Positions 7,756 through 16,418 are shown, numbered from the stretch's first letter. The stretch is DNA of 64,000 bases from Companilactobacillus farciminis KCTC 3681 = DSM 20184 (GCF_002706745.1 NZ_CP017702.1:2356001-2420000); one strand, 5' to 3'. Translations and numbers: made by a program. Notes: generated by a model from the letters alone, not told the origin.

Positions 7756-8763
7756 ATGAAAATTTTTCTATACGGAGTTCGACCAGACGAGGCAGTTTAC
7801 CTAAAGGAATGGGAAAACGCTAATCCAGATGTTGAAATTGACTATACCGACAAAATCGTTACTGAAGAGACAGTTGATTTGGCAAAGGGTTATAACGGCG
7901 TTGTAATGTTGCAAACACAACCCTATACTCGCTTGGCCTTGCAAAAGTTGCATGACTTTGGCATTAGTAAAATCTCAGTTCGTAATGTTGGTTTGGACGG
8001 CTTTGATTTCAAGGATCTCCGTGACTTCGGATTTTCATTGACGAGTGTTCCCGTTTACTCACCTAACGCTATCGCTGAACACACAACTAGTTTGATGCTA
8101 CGTTTGTTAAGACGAGTACCAGAATTCGACGAGAAATTCAATAACGCTGACTTCCGCTGGTTCCCTACAATCGGGGAGGAAATCAATGGCAAAACCGTTG
8201 GTATTGTAGGAACTGGTCATATCGGTTCAGTTGTTGCTAGATTGATGCTCGCCTTTGGTGCTAAAGTAGTCGCTTACGATATTAAGCCTGATCCATACTT
8301 GGAAAACTTAGGAATCTACGTCGATTCTTTGGACGAAGTCTTAAAACAAGCCGATATTGTAACGCTACACACACCTCTAGCAAAACGTGATATCCACATG
8401 ATCGACAAGGCAGCCTTTGCCAAAATGAAAGACGGTGTCATCTTCATCAATGCTGCTCGTGGTGGCTTGGTTGATACTGACGCCTTAATCGAAGCTTTGG
8501 ACAGTGGCAAAGTCGGTGGTGCCGGTTTGGATGTCTTGGAAAGTGAAAATGATGTCTTCCAAAAGAAATTCGACAAGATTGAAGACGTCAAAGACCCACA
8601 ATTCCAAGCTCTACTTAACCGCAAGAATGTCATCATGACACCACATACGGCCTTTTACACAACAACAGCCGTTCACAACATGGTCTTCGATTCCTTAAAT
8701 GACAATCTAAAAATGTTAAATAATCAAACTCCGAAATTCCCAGTCGATATTTCTGAGGACTAA
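7756..8763 (+). CDS. D-2-hydroxyacid dehydrogenase (D-lactate dehydrogenase-like), copy 1
   Basis: A 335-residue NAD-dependent enzyme. The Rossmann motif VGTGHIG is at about 151-157. The catalytic set of D-lactate dehydrogenases is present: Arg235 in AARGGLVD, Glu264 in LESEND, and His297 in PHTAFYT, close to the L. bulgaricus numbering. It should reduce pyruvate or larger 2-keto acids to the D-hydroxy acid with NADH. The C-terminus (TTTAVHNMV) is the dimer/active-site arm. GAGGG lies about 6 bases before the start. A very similar gene follows, so this looks like a local duplication with divergence; which one is the main LDH cannot be told from sequence. Confidence 0.88.
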   Translation: MKIFLYGVRPDEAVYLKEWENANPDVEIDYTDKIVTEETVDLAKGYNGVVMLQTQPYTRLALQKLHDFGISKISVRNVGLDGFDFKDLRDFGFSLTSVPVYSPNAIAEHTTSLMLRLLRRVPEFDEKFNNADFRWFPTIGEEINGKTVGIVGTGHIGSVVARLMLAFGAKVVAYDIKPDPYLENLGIYVDSLDEVLKQADIVTLHTPLAKRDIHMIDKAAFAKMKDGVIFINAARGGLVDTDALIEALDSGKVGGAGLDVLESENDVFQKKFDKIEDVKDPQFQALLNRKNVIMTPHTAFYTTTAVHNMVFDSLNDNLKMLNNQTPKFPVDISED

Positions 8764-8769
8764 AAATAC

Positions 8770-8817
8770 TAATAGCCATTCAAAGTGTTATAAACATTTT
8801 GATTGGCTATTTTTTTG
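8770..8817 (+). terminator. Intrinsic terminator between the two dehydrogenase genes
   Basis: AATAGCCATTCAAA and TTTGATTGGCTATT pair as a long stem with one mismatch, followed by TTTTTTT. The two paralogues are therefore probably transcribed separately. Confidence 0.85.
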
Positions 8818-8872
8818 AATCAAATTACAAATTCTGCTTTAATAAACTTATAGTTTAAAGGAGGATTTTTTG

Positions 8873-9877
8873 ATGAAAATATTTGCTTATGGAATTCGTG
8901 AAGATGAAGAACCATCTTTGAAAAAATGGGAACAAGCAAACCCAGATGTCGAAGTTGGTTTTACAAACAACACTCTAACGGCTGACTCAGCTCGTATGGC
9001 TGAAGGTTCTGATGGTGTCGTTACTCTTCAAACTTCTGATTACACTAGAGAAGCTCTAGAAGTACTTCACAATTTAGGCATTAAATATATTTCTATCCGT
9101 AATGTTGGATTTGATAACTTCAATTTCCAAGATCTCAATGATTTTGGTTTTACTTTGACAAACGTACCAGTCTACTCACCTAATGCTATTGCCGAACATG
9201 CAGTGCTATTAATGGGAAGATTGCTCCGTCGTACTCCTGAATTTGCTCAAAAAATTGAAGACGGCAACTTCACTTGGGCACCTACAATTGGTAAAGAATA
9301 TCGTGAACAAACGGTCGGTGTCATCGGTACTGGCCACATCGGTCGCGTAACTATGCAAATTTTAAAAGGCTTTGGCTGCAAGATTGTCGCTTACGACGTT
9401 TACCATAATCCTGAAATCGAAAAGCAAGGTTTATACGTTGATACCTTAGAAGAATTGTACAAGCAAGCTGACATTATCACTCTCCACGTTCCATTATTCG
9501 ACAGTAACAAACATATGATCAATGACAAAGCTATCGAACAAATGAAAGACGGTGTCTACATCATTAATTGTGCCCGTGGTGAATTGATCGATACTGATGC
9601 TTTAATTAAGGGCTTAGACAGTGGCAAGGTCGCTGGAGCTGGACTAGATGTTATCGATAATGAAAACTCTGTTTTTGGTAAGAAGTGGTCTAGCATCGAC
9701 AATATCCCTAACGAAAAAATCAGAAATCTAGCTAAACGTTTGAATGTTATCGTTACTCCACACAGCGCTTTCTACACGGAAACAGCTATTCACAATATGA
9801 TTACAACATCATTTGATTCTAATAAATCATTGATTGAAGGCTTGAAACCCGACAATATCGTCAATACTAATAAATAG
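8873..9877 (+). CDS. D-2-hydroxyacid dehydrogenase (D-lactate dehydrogenase-like), copy 2
   Basis: A 334-residue paralogue of the preceding gene. The same features are seen: VIGTGHIG nucleotide motif, Arg in NCARGELID, Glu in IDNENS, and His in PHSAFYTETAIHNM. The segment between the Rossmann halves and the loop after Glu differ, as expected for altered keto-acid preference. AAGGAGGA lies 8 bases before the ATG at 8873; the TTG one codon earlier is not needed. It ends at its own terminator. Both copies together suggest separate roles such as pyruvate reduction and branched-chain keto-acid reduction, which is inference. Confidence 0.88.
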   Translation: MKIFAYGIREDEEPSLKKWEQANPDVEVGFTNNTLTADSARMAEGSDGVVTLQTSDYTREALEVLHNLGIKYISIRNVGFDNFNFQDLNDFGFTLTNVPVYSPNAIAEHAVLLMGRLLRRTPEFAQKIEDGNFTWAPTIGKEYREQTVGVIGTGHIGRVTMQILKGFGCKIVAYDVYHNPEIEKQGLYVDTLEELYKQADIITLHVPLFDSNKHMINDKAIEQMKDGVYIINCARGELIDTDALIKGLDSGKVAGAGLDVIDNENSVFGKKWSSIDNIPNEKIRNLAKRLNVIVTPHSAFYTETAIHNMITTSFDSNKSLIEGLKPDNIVNTNK

Positions 9878-9882
9878 ATTTG

Positions 9883-9912
9883 TAAACACATCTTGGAGGA
9901 TGTGTTTTTTTA
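9883..9912 (+). terminator. Intrinsic terminator of the second dehydrogenase gene
   Basis: AAACACATC and GATGTGTTT form a 9-bp stem with a small loop followed by a T-run. Confidence 0.85.
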
Positions 9913-10080
9913 TACAATAAATTTAATTCTATAAACAATATATCTTATCGATAATTTATTTATATTTAAATTGTATAAATAATACCCATAAATGGTTTAT
10001 TTGTGTACAAATGGACTATACTCATACCGTATATATATATATATCGCCTTCTTAAGAATCCCTTAAAGGAAGTGTTATTT

Positions 10081-12546
10081 ATGATGAGAAAGTATGTGTT
10101 ATTTTTTATCTTAACTATTCTGACAGGCTTTATTTATATTTCAAATAATTATTCCGTTAGTTTTGCAGATACTAACAGTGCTATCGCCTCTGCTCCTGAA
10201 GGAATTGATATTGATAAATACTTCTATCCCGTTACTAAGCCAACTGTAGTCGGGGCACACAATCCCTTCAATGTTAATTTTGCTTCAATAAAAAACAATT
10301 ACATCCTCGATCTAGCGGACGGTCCCAGCAATTACGGTGCTCTCTGGGGAGACGCTAGTATAAAAAATTATATTGATTTACGTTATCCACAAACAATCTC
10401 AGCTTGGCTTTATTTTGGCTCGGGCGATAATGATGAAACTTTCAACGGTCAAGGCATGGCTTTAGTCTTACAAAATGATTCTCGAAAAGAAGCTGCTTTG
10501 GGTGCTGGCGGTGAAGGCTTAGGAGTTGATGGATATGATCGATCTATAAAGACTGATGTCAAATTGACCGCGGGCTTAACCACTACAACGGCTTTTGATA
10601 GTCCACAAGAGGTTGCTAGTACCGCAATACAAAACAGCTTAGCTCTTGAATTTGATACTCAAAGAAATGATGCTACTAGTACTGATTCACCTGGTCCAAC
10701 ATTGTTTAGTCAGTACAATTCAGGATTTTTGAATGCCTATACTAATTGGAATTATTCATTAAATTCATATGATACCAGAGATTCTCGAGTATCCGTACCT
10801 AGTGGTTTTCCAGCTAATACATCCTTAGGTGCTTCAACTGGTGGATTCGGCCATATTTCATTTACGTTCCCTTCCAATCCAAATTCATATTACAACACCA
10901 ACATGGTTAGCTCCTCAGCAAACGCAAGCAAATTCAGCCCTTTTAAAAGTAGTTACTCTCTCTTTCATACTGAAAATACTACGGCTTACTTAGTCGATGG
11001 AACTGATTCCTATGGGAAAACTACGCCTTGGCACCATTTGACCTTTAAGTGGACACCACCAGAGACTGGTAGCACTATTGGTACAGCCACTTATTATTTT
11101 AATGACAAAGATATGGATGGTACATTAAACCCCGTCGGTAGCGGAAATGTCCTCAACAAAAGTATTTCCAAATCAACTCAGGTCGACACTAAAATCTTTA
11201 ATTTGCAATCAGGCCAACACACTGTTTTATGGGGCTTTACCGGTTCTAATAGCAGCAATTCAAAAGTAGCTAGCAAATTGGTCGACTTTGAATCCATTCC
11301 ATCTCTAGTAGAAGCTCACGCCACCAGTTCAATCTTTGATCAAGATCTAAACAAGACTATTACCGATGATTCAACCGATAAAACCGTCTTGGGTGGTGAC
11401 AAAGTATCTCTTAATTACCAATTAAATTACGATACCGGAAACGCCGATTGGAACGACATCAAAGCACATTTTAATTTACCAAAACACTTCAAATTAACAC
11501 CTGATGCTCAAAATAATATTGGAACTATCTATTACGCTAATGGCATTATTGAAGGCATCCCTGCAAGTTCCTTAGCAACTGACAAAACTTATGTTTCGTA
11601 CACACTGCGCTCTCCCTTAAATTCCAATAACAGTACCGCCAAAATCACTTTTAACGGAACTGTCAACAACACGACTGGTAAAGATTTAGAGGTTACTAAA
11701 CAACCAGCCAAATTCGTCGGTGATACTAATATCAGTTCGGCTGAAACGCCTGGCTTTACTATCAAATATAATCCTAATTGGTCGATGTCTATGAAACCAC
11801 TGACAGATAAAAATTTATTATACAAACAGGAAAATGCCACACTCGATATCAACCCACAATTAACTTACAGCGATAAACACGATTTCTATGATTCTGATAA
11901 TATCAAATACACTTTTGAAGTTGGCAATCATACCTTTTCAAAAACTTTACCATCAGATTCCAATTCTGATACTTCATCCAATACAATTGATTTACGTGAA
12001 CTAATTGATAACGATCCCTCAAAAATTGATTTTTGGTCGCTCTTTCCCAATCAGACCGATGTTTCCGTATCAGTTTTTGCTACTGACAAAGATGGTATTA
12101 AGACCCCTACACAAACCTTTACCGTTCACGTCCTACAAAATAAGATCTTACAAATTAGAACCTCAAAAAATATCGAATTCTCTGACACTACCATTTTTAA
12201 CAAAAACAAAATTTTACATCGAAAAACAAACTTCATTCTCGAAATAACCAGCTTCCGTGAACCTTGGTCCTTGAGCGTTTCTGCCACCCCATTAGAAGAT
12301 GGCGAAACTCCCTTCAACGGTTCATTAGTTTTTATTGATCAACAAAATTCAATGCATCCACTAACTGACGCCCCTACCTTCGTTACTGATGACAGAACTC
12401 TTCATGATCCAATAAAAGTCGATGACATTTCACAAAAATGGGACAATAATTCAGGAATTTTATTAAAACAAAACGGGAATTCTAAAGCTGGTAAATACCA
12501 CGCCACCGTGACTTGGACGGCCAGTGATATTGCTGAAAATATTTAA
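10081..12546 (+). CDS. Secreted cell-surface protein with L-type lectin-like and WxL domains
   Basis: An 821-residue exported protein. Residues 1-30 are a signal peptide (MMRKYVLFFILTILTG, then IYIS; likely cleavage near SFADTNS). Residues ~60-340 look like a bacterial L-type lectin domain: ISAWLYFG, GQGMALVLQND, GAGGEGLGVDG and GGFGHISFTFP are the usual blocks. The C-terminal ~170 residues carry two WxL hallmarks, PWSLSVSATP and the terminal YHATVTWTASD, which bind peptidoglycan non-covalently. There is no LPxTG motif. WxL proteins are normally in clusters with DUF916 and small LPxTG proteins; this one stands alone, so it may act as a solitary adhesin. Start chosen at 10081 with AAGGAA upstream; a start 26 codons earlier lacks a site. 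Confidence 0.82.
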   Translation: MMRKYVLFFILTILTGFIYISNNYSVSFADTNSAIASAPEGIDIDKYFYPVTKPTVVGAHNPFNVNFASIKNNYILDLADGPSNYGALWGDASIKNYIDLRYPQTISAWLYFGSGDNDETFNGQGMALVLQNDSRKEAALGAGGEGLGVDGYDRSIKTDVKLTAGLTTTTAFDSPQEVASTAIQNSLALEFDTQRNDATSTDSPGPTLFSQYNSGFLNAYTNWNYSLNSYDTRDSRVSVPSGFPANTSLGASTGGFGHISFTFPSNPNSYYNTNMVSSSANASKFSPFKSSYSLFHTENTTAYLVDGTDSYGKTTPWHHLTFKWTPPETGSTIGTATYYFNDKDMDGTLNPVGSGNVLNKSISKSTQVDTKIFNLQSGQHTVLWGFTGSNSSNSKVASKLVDFESIPSLVEAHATSSIFDQDLNKTITDDSTDKTVLGGDKVSLNYQLNYDTGNADWNDIKAHFNLPKHFKLTPDAQNNIGTIYYANGIIEGIPASSLATDKTYVSYTLRSPLNSNNSTAKITFNGTVNNTTGKDLEVTKQPAKFVGDTNISSAETPGFTIKYNPNWSMSMKPLTDKNLLYKQENATLDINPQLTYSDKHDFYDSDNIKYTFEVGNHTFSKTLPSDSNSDTSSNTIDLRELIDNDPSKIDFWSLFPNQTDVSVSVFATDKDGIKTPTQTFTVHVLQNKILQIRTSKNIEFSDTTIFNKNKILHRKTNFILEITSFREPWSLSVSATPLEDGETPFNGSLVFIDQQNSMHPLTDAPTFVTDDRTLHDPIKVDDISQKWDNNSGILLKQNGNSKAGKYHATVTWTASDIAENI

Positions 12547-12583
12547 TTTGGCGTTATAACGATATATTTTTTCCAAAACTTAT

Positions 12584-12612
12584 TTGACAAACTAAAAATC
12601 AAGGTGTAAATT
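12584..12612 (+). promoter_or_regulatory. Promoter of the T-box leader
   Basis: TTGACA at 12584-12589 and TAAATT at 12607-12612 are separated by exactly 17 bases; the leader begins about 40 bases later. Confidence 0.8.
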
Positions 12613-12649
12613 AATCACCAATCAGATAATTAAAACTTATTTAATTTTA

Positions 12650-12915
12650 TTAGACGTTGAAGAGAAGAGTAAGTTGACGAGTAGTTTGAAGAGTGACCGC
12701 TAGATGGTGAAAAGGCGGAACGAAAGTTTAACTGAAGATGAGCTTGGAGTCTTACCTAGGTGCAAGCCAAAGGTACGCAAGGATGCGATATCATCCCGGA
12801 CATGTTAGTGTCGTTGAGGTATTTTGTGTAAGCAAAATATAAATTAGGGTGGTATCACGGGAAATCGTCCCTACAATTCAGATTTAGGTCTGTTTTGTAG
12901 GGACGATTTTTTTTT
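12650..12915 (+). promoter_or_regulatory. T-box leader (probably methionine-specific)
   Basis: The T-box sequence AGGGTGGTATCACGGG is at 12846-12861, followed by a terminator hairpin at 12864-12915 (CGTCCCTACAA pairs with TTGTAGGGACG, then nine T). Stem I starts near 12652, contains the GAAGAG, ACCGCTAGATGGTGAAAAGGCGG and TTGGAGTCTT elements expected of a T-box. The most likely specifier is ATG in GAAGATGAGCTTGG, which fits a MetE-like gene downstream. Uncharged tRNA-Met would pair there and at the T-box and prevent termination. The T-box call is firm; the specifier assignment was done by eye. Confidence 0.92.
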
Positions 12916-12930
12916 TACTGTTTCTTTGCA

Positions 12931-13050
12931 GCTTTGCTGCTTAGAAACAGTTATGGGGAAGCTTTTGCTTCCGTATTCCTTAATCTTGTGGCTTTGCCAC
13001 TTAGAGACAGTTATGGGGAAGCTTCTGTTTCCGTATTCCTTATTCTTTAC
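12931..13050 (+). repeat. Two tandem 60-bp repeats between T-box terminator and gene
   Basis: Units at 12931-12990 and 12991-13050 share GTTATGGGGAAGCTT and CCGTATTCCTTA and differ at only a few bases. Each unit includes two small hairpins (GTGGCTTTGCCAC-type and GGAAGCTT..CTTCC-type), and some differences are compensatory: the first unit has GCAGC/GCTGC where the second has GTGGC/GCCAC. The repeats are in the 5' leader between terminator and the ribosome binding site at ~13102. Confidence 0.85.
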
Positions 13051-13115
13051 ACTCCCAACTCTTTTCACTACCACCAACTAAAAATTAAATAAGTAAATTC
13101 AGGAGGAAAAACAAT

Positions 13116-14243
13116 ATGACAGTAAAAACAACAAATAAAATCGGATTCCAACACGTAGGAAGTTTTCTTAGACCAGAAGAATTAAAACAAGCACGTAAAG
13201 ATTTCAGCAACAACAAGATTTCTCAAGCAGAACTTACAGCCGTTGAAGATAAAGCAATCAAAGATTTAGTCGATAAAGAAGTAAAAGTTGGCTTGGATTA
13301 CGCTACTGATGGTGAATTCCGTCGTTCATATTGGCACCTCGACTTCTTCTGGGGCTTTGAAGGTATCGACCACATTCATTACGGCGAAGGTTATCATTTT
13401 GCCCATGAAGAAACTCGTGACGACACAGCCATTCTTTCCGGAAAAATCAAATTTAACAAAGATACTCACCCATTCATCAAACACTTCGACTATTTGAAGT
13501 CATTGACTGACAACTTGGATATCGAACCTAAACAAACTATTCCCGCTCCATCACAACTTTATATCGAACTAATTCGTGGTACTAATGATGATAAGATCAA
13601 AGAATTTTATCCTAATATTGAAGATCTTTATTCAGACATCGAACAAGCTTATCACGACGCTATCTTGGCTTTTTACGATGAAGGTGCTCGAGTAATCCAA
13701 TTAGACGACTGCTCATGGGGACTATTCTTAGACGATAATTTCCTTTCAACTCCAGACGGACAAGCTTATGCTAACTCCGGTATTCAAGATATCTTGTTGA
13801 ACCTTAACAACAAAGCTATCGAAAACTTGCCTGAAGATTTGACTATCAACACACACGTTTGTCGTGGTAACTATCATTCAGATTTTGCTTTCTCCGGCGG
13901 TTATGGTCCGGTTGCCGATACACTCTTTGCTAAAGAAAATGTCGACACTTACTTCCTCGAATATGACTCAAAACGTGCTGGCGGCTTTGAACCTCTAGCT
14001 AAAGTTTCTGGCGACAAGAAAGTTGTTCTAGGACTTTTGACTACTAAATCTGGTGAACTAGAAGATCGTCAAGACATCATCGATCGTATCAAAGAAGCTA
14101 GTCAATATTTGCCACTAGATCGCCTCTGGTTATCAACTCAATGTGGCTTTGCATCAACTGAAGAAGGCAACGTTTTGACTGAAGACCAAGAATGGGCCAA
14201 ATTAAAACTCGTTAAATCGATTCAAGACGAAATTTGGGGTTAA
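13116..14243 (+). CDS. Cobalamin-independent methionine synthase family protein (YxjG/YxjH type)
   Basis: A 375-residue single-domain protein equivalent to the C-terminal catalytic half of MetE. The start HVGSFLRPEEL is the family hallmark. Expected zinc ligands are visible: His and Cys in NTHVCRGN (about 247-249), Glu in EYDS and Cys in STQCGF near 345. It lacks the N-terminal MetE half, as do the B. subtilis YxjG/YxjH enzymes, which use a different methyl donor. It should make methionine from homocysteine. AGGAGG lies about 10 bases upstream. The T-box leader with a probable Met specifier supports a methionine role. The mmuM gene at 50438 is a second route. Confidence 0.88.
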   Translation: MTVKTTNKIGFQHVGSFLRPEELKQARKDFSNNKISQAELTAVEDKAIKDLVDKEVKVGLDYATDGEFRRSYWHLDFFWGFEGIDHIHYGEGYHFAHEETRDDTAILSGKIKFNKDTHPFIKHFDYLKSLTDNLDIEPKQTIPAPSQLYIELIRGTNDDKIKEFYPNIEDLYSDIEQAYHDAILAFYDEGARVIQLDDCSWGLFLDDNFLSTPDGQAYANSGIQDILLNLNNKAIENLPEDLTINTHVCRGNYHSDFAFSGGYGPVADTLFAKENVDTYFLEYDSKRAGGFEPLAKVSGDKKVVLGLLTTKSGELEDRQDIIDRIKEASQYLPLDRLWLSTQCGFASTEEGNVLTEDQEWAKLKLVKSIQDEIWG

Positions 14244-14249
14244 TAATCA

Positions 14250-14278
14250 TTGATAACGCTTTCATTAGCAACTATAAT
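14250..14278 (+). promoter_or_regulatory. Promoter overlapped by a CcpA (cre) operator
   Basis: TTGATA at 14250-14255 and TATAAT at 14273-14278 have a 17-base spacer. TGATAACGCTTTCA at 14251-14264 fits the cre consensus TGWNANCGNTNWCA at every fixed position and covers the -35 box and half the spacer, so CcpA binding would block polymerase. The first frame downstream is the 22-codon peptide at 14315. Confidence 0.78.
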
Positions 14279-14314
14279 ATAGGTAGAAAGATATGTTACT
14301 GGAGGTGTTTGACT

Positions 14315-14383
14315 ATGATGGAATTAATTGCCAAATTATTCAACAGGATTGTAGACTACACCCTTAACTTCGATTGGTGGTAA
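14315..14383 (+). CDS. Putative 22-residue peptide ending in a double-tryptophan motif
   Basis: A short frame starting MMELIAKLFNRI and ending YTLNFDWW. GGAGG lies 9 bases before the first ATG, and a strong cre-overlapped promoter is 37 bases upstream, so both transcription and translation signals are good. The first 18 residues can form an amphipathic helix. The C-terminal DWW recalls the WW motif of streptococcal ComS/XIP pheromones (for example the DWW core in S. mutans and S. pyogenes), but there is no Rgg/ComR-type regulator in this window, so this is only a resemblance. It could also be a small membrane-active or leader peptide. It is followed by a small hairpin (CTTACA/TGTAAG) and the YxeA-like gene 88 bases on. 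Confidence 0.5.
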   Translation: MMELIAKLFNRIVDYTLNFDWW

Positions 14384-14434
14384 AGCTTACAAATCTGTAA
14401 GAGTAATGTAAGTGAATCAAATGTCTTAAAAAGC

Positions 14435-14496
14435 AAAAAACTCTTAAGATACTTTTCAGGAGGTAATTCAAATGAGAAGTTTTTTAAGAGTTTTTT
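14435..14496 (+). promoter_or_regulatory. Terminator-like hairpin enclosing the start site of the YxeA-like gene
   Basis: AAAAAACTCTTAA at 14435-14447 pairs perfectly with TTAAGAGTTTTTT at 14484-14496. The 36-base loop holds the AGGAGG (14457-14462) and the ATG at 14472, and the 3' arm runs into seven T. The structure can work as an in-gene attenuator or a translation-controlling hairpin. Function is inferred from geometry only. Confidence 0.55.
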
Positions 14497-14858
14497 TGTT
14501 AGGTATTTTTCTATTAGTAATCGGGTATTTCGGGGCTTGCGTAGGTCTCAAGGATAGTACAAGCGAGATGGGACAAGCTCTCAACAAATTCAACGTATTG
14601 GTCAAAGAAGAGCCACGTTACGTCAAAATCGATAATTCTAAAGCGGTCGATGAAGATGGCTATGGCAATTATGACTACACTTTAACTAGCTACGATCAAA
14701 AAGGCCAAAAACACCCTATCAAATTCACTGGTATGGGCAAATTAAAGGAAGGTCACTACTTGAAATTAACTACTAAGGGAACTTATGTCATCACTTATAA
14801 GGAAGCCTTTGAACAAGATATTCCTCACAATGTTTATGAAAAGTTAAACAACCAATAG
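14472..14858 (+). CDS. YxeA-family (DUF1093) small exported protein
   Basis: A 128-residue protein with an N-terminal hydrophobic segment (about residues 5-25, FLRVFLLGIFLLVIGYFG) that serves as signal peptide or anchor. The remainder follows the YxeA/DUF1093 pattern: RYVKID near 50, a YDYTLTSYDQKGQKHPIKFTG-like strand pair, then EGHYLKLTTKG, and a C-terminal IPHNVYEKL. Small proteins of this family are secreted and found near transport and envelope-stress genes; biochemical role is unknown. AGGAGG is 9 bases before the start. It is downstream of the peptide gene at 14315 and may share its cre-controlled promoter, with the hairpin around its start as an extra control point. Confidence 0.7.
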   Translation: MRSFLRVFLLGIFLLVIGYFGACVGLKDSTSEMGQALNKFNVLVKEEPRYVKIDNSKAVDEDGYGNYDYTLTSYDQKGQKHPIKFTGMGKLKEGHYLKLTTKGTYVITYKEAFEQDIPHNVYEKLNNQ

Positions 14859-14925
14859 CATTTGACCAGCCTAATCTAAATAACTAAAATAAATAAGTTA
14901 CTACTTTTAGATTAGGAGCACCAAA

Positions 14926-16298
14926 ATGTCAAAACAAATTAAGAAATCACTATTCATCATGGTCTTTGGGACCTTCTTCGGTGTTTTGTGCTCTACTTTA
15001 ATGAACACAGCTTTACCTACTTTCATGCACGTCTTCAATGTCAACTCATCTACTGTTCAGTGGTTGACGAATGGTTACACGTTGGTCAATGCAATTATGA
15101 TTCCAACGAGTGCCTACTTTATTAAGAAATTTTCTTTTCGCCACTTATTTATCGCCTTTAGTTCGATATTCTTAGTTGGAACAATCCTCGGTGCGATTGC
15201 GAACACCTTTATGCTCGTTATTATCGGGAGAATGATTCAAGCTATCGGTACCGGAATGATGATGCCTTTAGTTAACGTCTTAGCCATGCAATACACGACT
15301 AGAGACAAACAAGGTGCCGTTATGGGGATTATTGGCCTAGCCTTTAACTTTTCCCCTATCATTGGTCCAACCTTGTCAGGTGTAATTTTACAGTACTTCC
15401 CTTGGCAATACTTATTCATCTTGATTCTGCCATTCATCATTGCCGTCGTCTTGTTGTCGATTTTTCAATTGCCACAAGTTGAAACGAGTGAAAATCCTAA
15501 ATTCGACGTGCCAAGTTTGATTACTATCAGTTTAGGATTACTCTTCCTGTTGACTGGTTTTTCAAACATTGGTCAATCTCAATTCCTATCTTTCAACGTT
15601 TTAGGATTCACAGTTATCGGTCTGATTCTAATCGTTATTTTCTCAATTATGGAAAATAGAGCCGACAGTCCAATCATCAATTTTGAGATTTTTAAACATT
15701 CACAATTTTCAGTCGCACAACTATCAATATGTTGATTGTTTTGACCATGTACGGCAACACGATTTTACTACCATTAATGATTCAGAATATCTTACACAAG
15801 AGTCCACTAATTTCTGGTCTGGCATTACTACCGGGAGCCATTTTAACTGGTTTCATGTCCCCAGTCAGTGGTAGATTATTCGACAAATACCCTATCAAAC
15901 GTATCGTCGTTACTGGTGTCTTGATTGACTGCTTTGGTACCTTTATGCAAGCTGTGATCGATGTCAACGCCTCAGTCTTAATGCTGACTCTAGGACAGAT
16001 GATTCGTCAATTGGGATTAGTTTTGATATTGATTCCTATTCAAACTCAAGCTCTAAGTGCTTTGCCCAAAAAATATCTTTCTGATGGTGTGGCAACTTTC
16101 AACACGCTTAGACAAATTGCCGCATCCTTTGGAACAGCGATTATCATTGCCGTTATTACGATGGCCGACAAAATCATTACTGGTAGCACTACCAATCAAT
16201 CCGTCGGTATTCAAGCAGGATTTCTAGCTTGTTTAGGATTCTTGATTGTAGCTTTAGTTTTGACATTTAAATTGCACCGTCCAGAAACTGTCGATTAA
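14926..16298 (+). pseudogene. MFS drug-efflux transporter (DHA2/EmrB type), frameshifted
   Basis: Two overlapping frames, 14926-15735 and 15729-16298, read as the N-terminal ~269 and C-terminal ~189 residues of one 14-TM DHA2-family pump. The first contains the usual QWLTNGYTLVNAIMIP and GRMIQAIGTGMMMPL motifs and stops at TGA in TCAATATGTTGA; the second continues without loss (MLIVLTMYGNTILLP, then LPGAILTGFMSPVSGRLFD). The total span is 1373 bases, one short of a multiple of three, so a single-base deletion near 15725-15733 explains it. A restored protein would have ~458 residues. It may be a real inactivation, two coupled half-proteins, or an assembly error. A terminator follows. Confidence 0.82.
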
Positions 16299-16344
16299 AA
16301 ATATCCTATAAAGAGTGAATTATTTTCTCTTTATAGGATATTTT
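16297..16344 (+). terminator. Intrinsic terminator after the broken MFS gene
   Basis: AAAATATCCTATAAAGAG and CTCTTTATAGGATATTTT form an 18-bp perfect stem with a loop of about 11 bases. Confidence 0.9.
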
Positions 16345-16418
16345 GTTTAGTTTAGCTGTTAATTTTCTACCTAAATACAATTATAATTGTTATATGTACA
16401 CAAAGGAGGGATAAATAT

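Noticed and set aside
12871..13077. 68-codon minus-strand frame with two copies of a KEYG..SFPITVSK unit
   Set aside because: It is the complement of the T-box terminator and the 60-bp repeats; no ribosome site, and the repeats have RNA-hairpin features on the plus strand.
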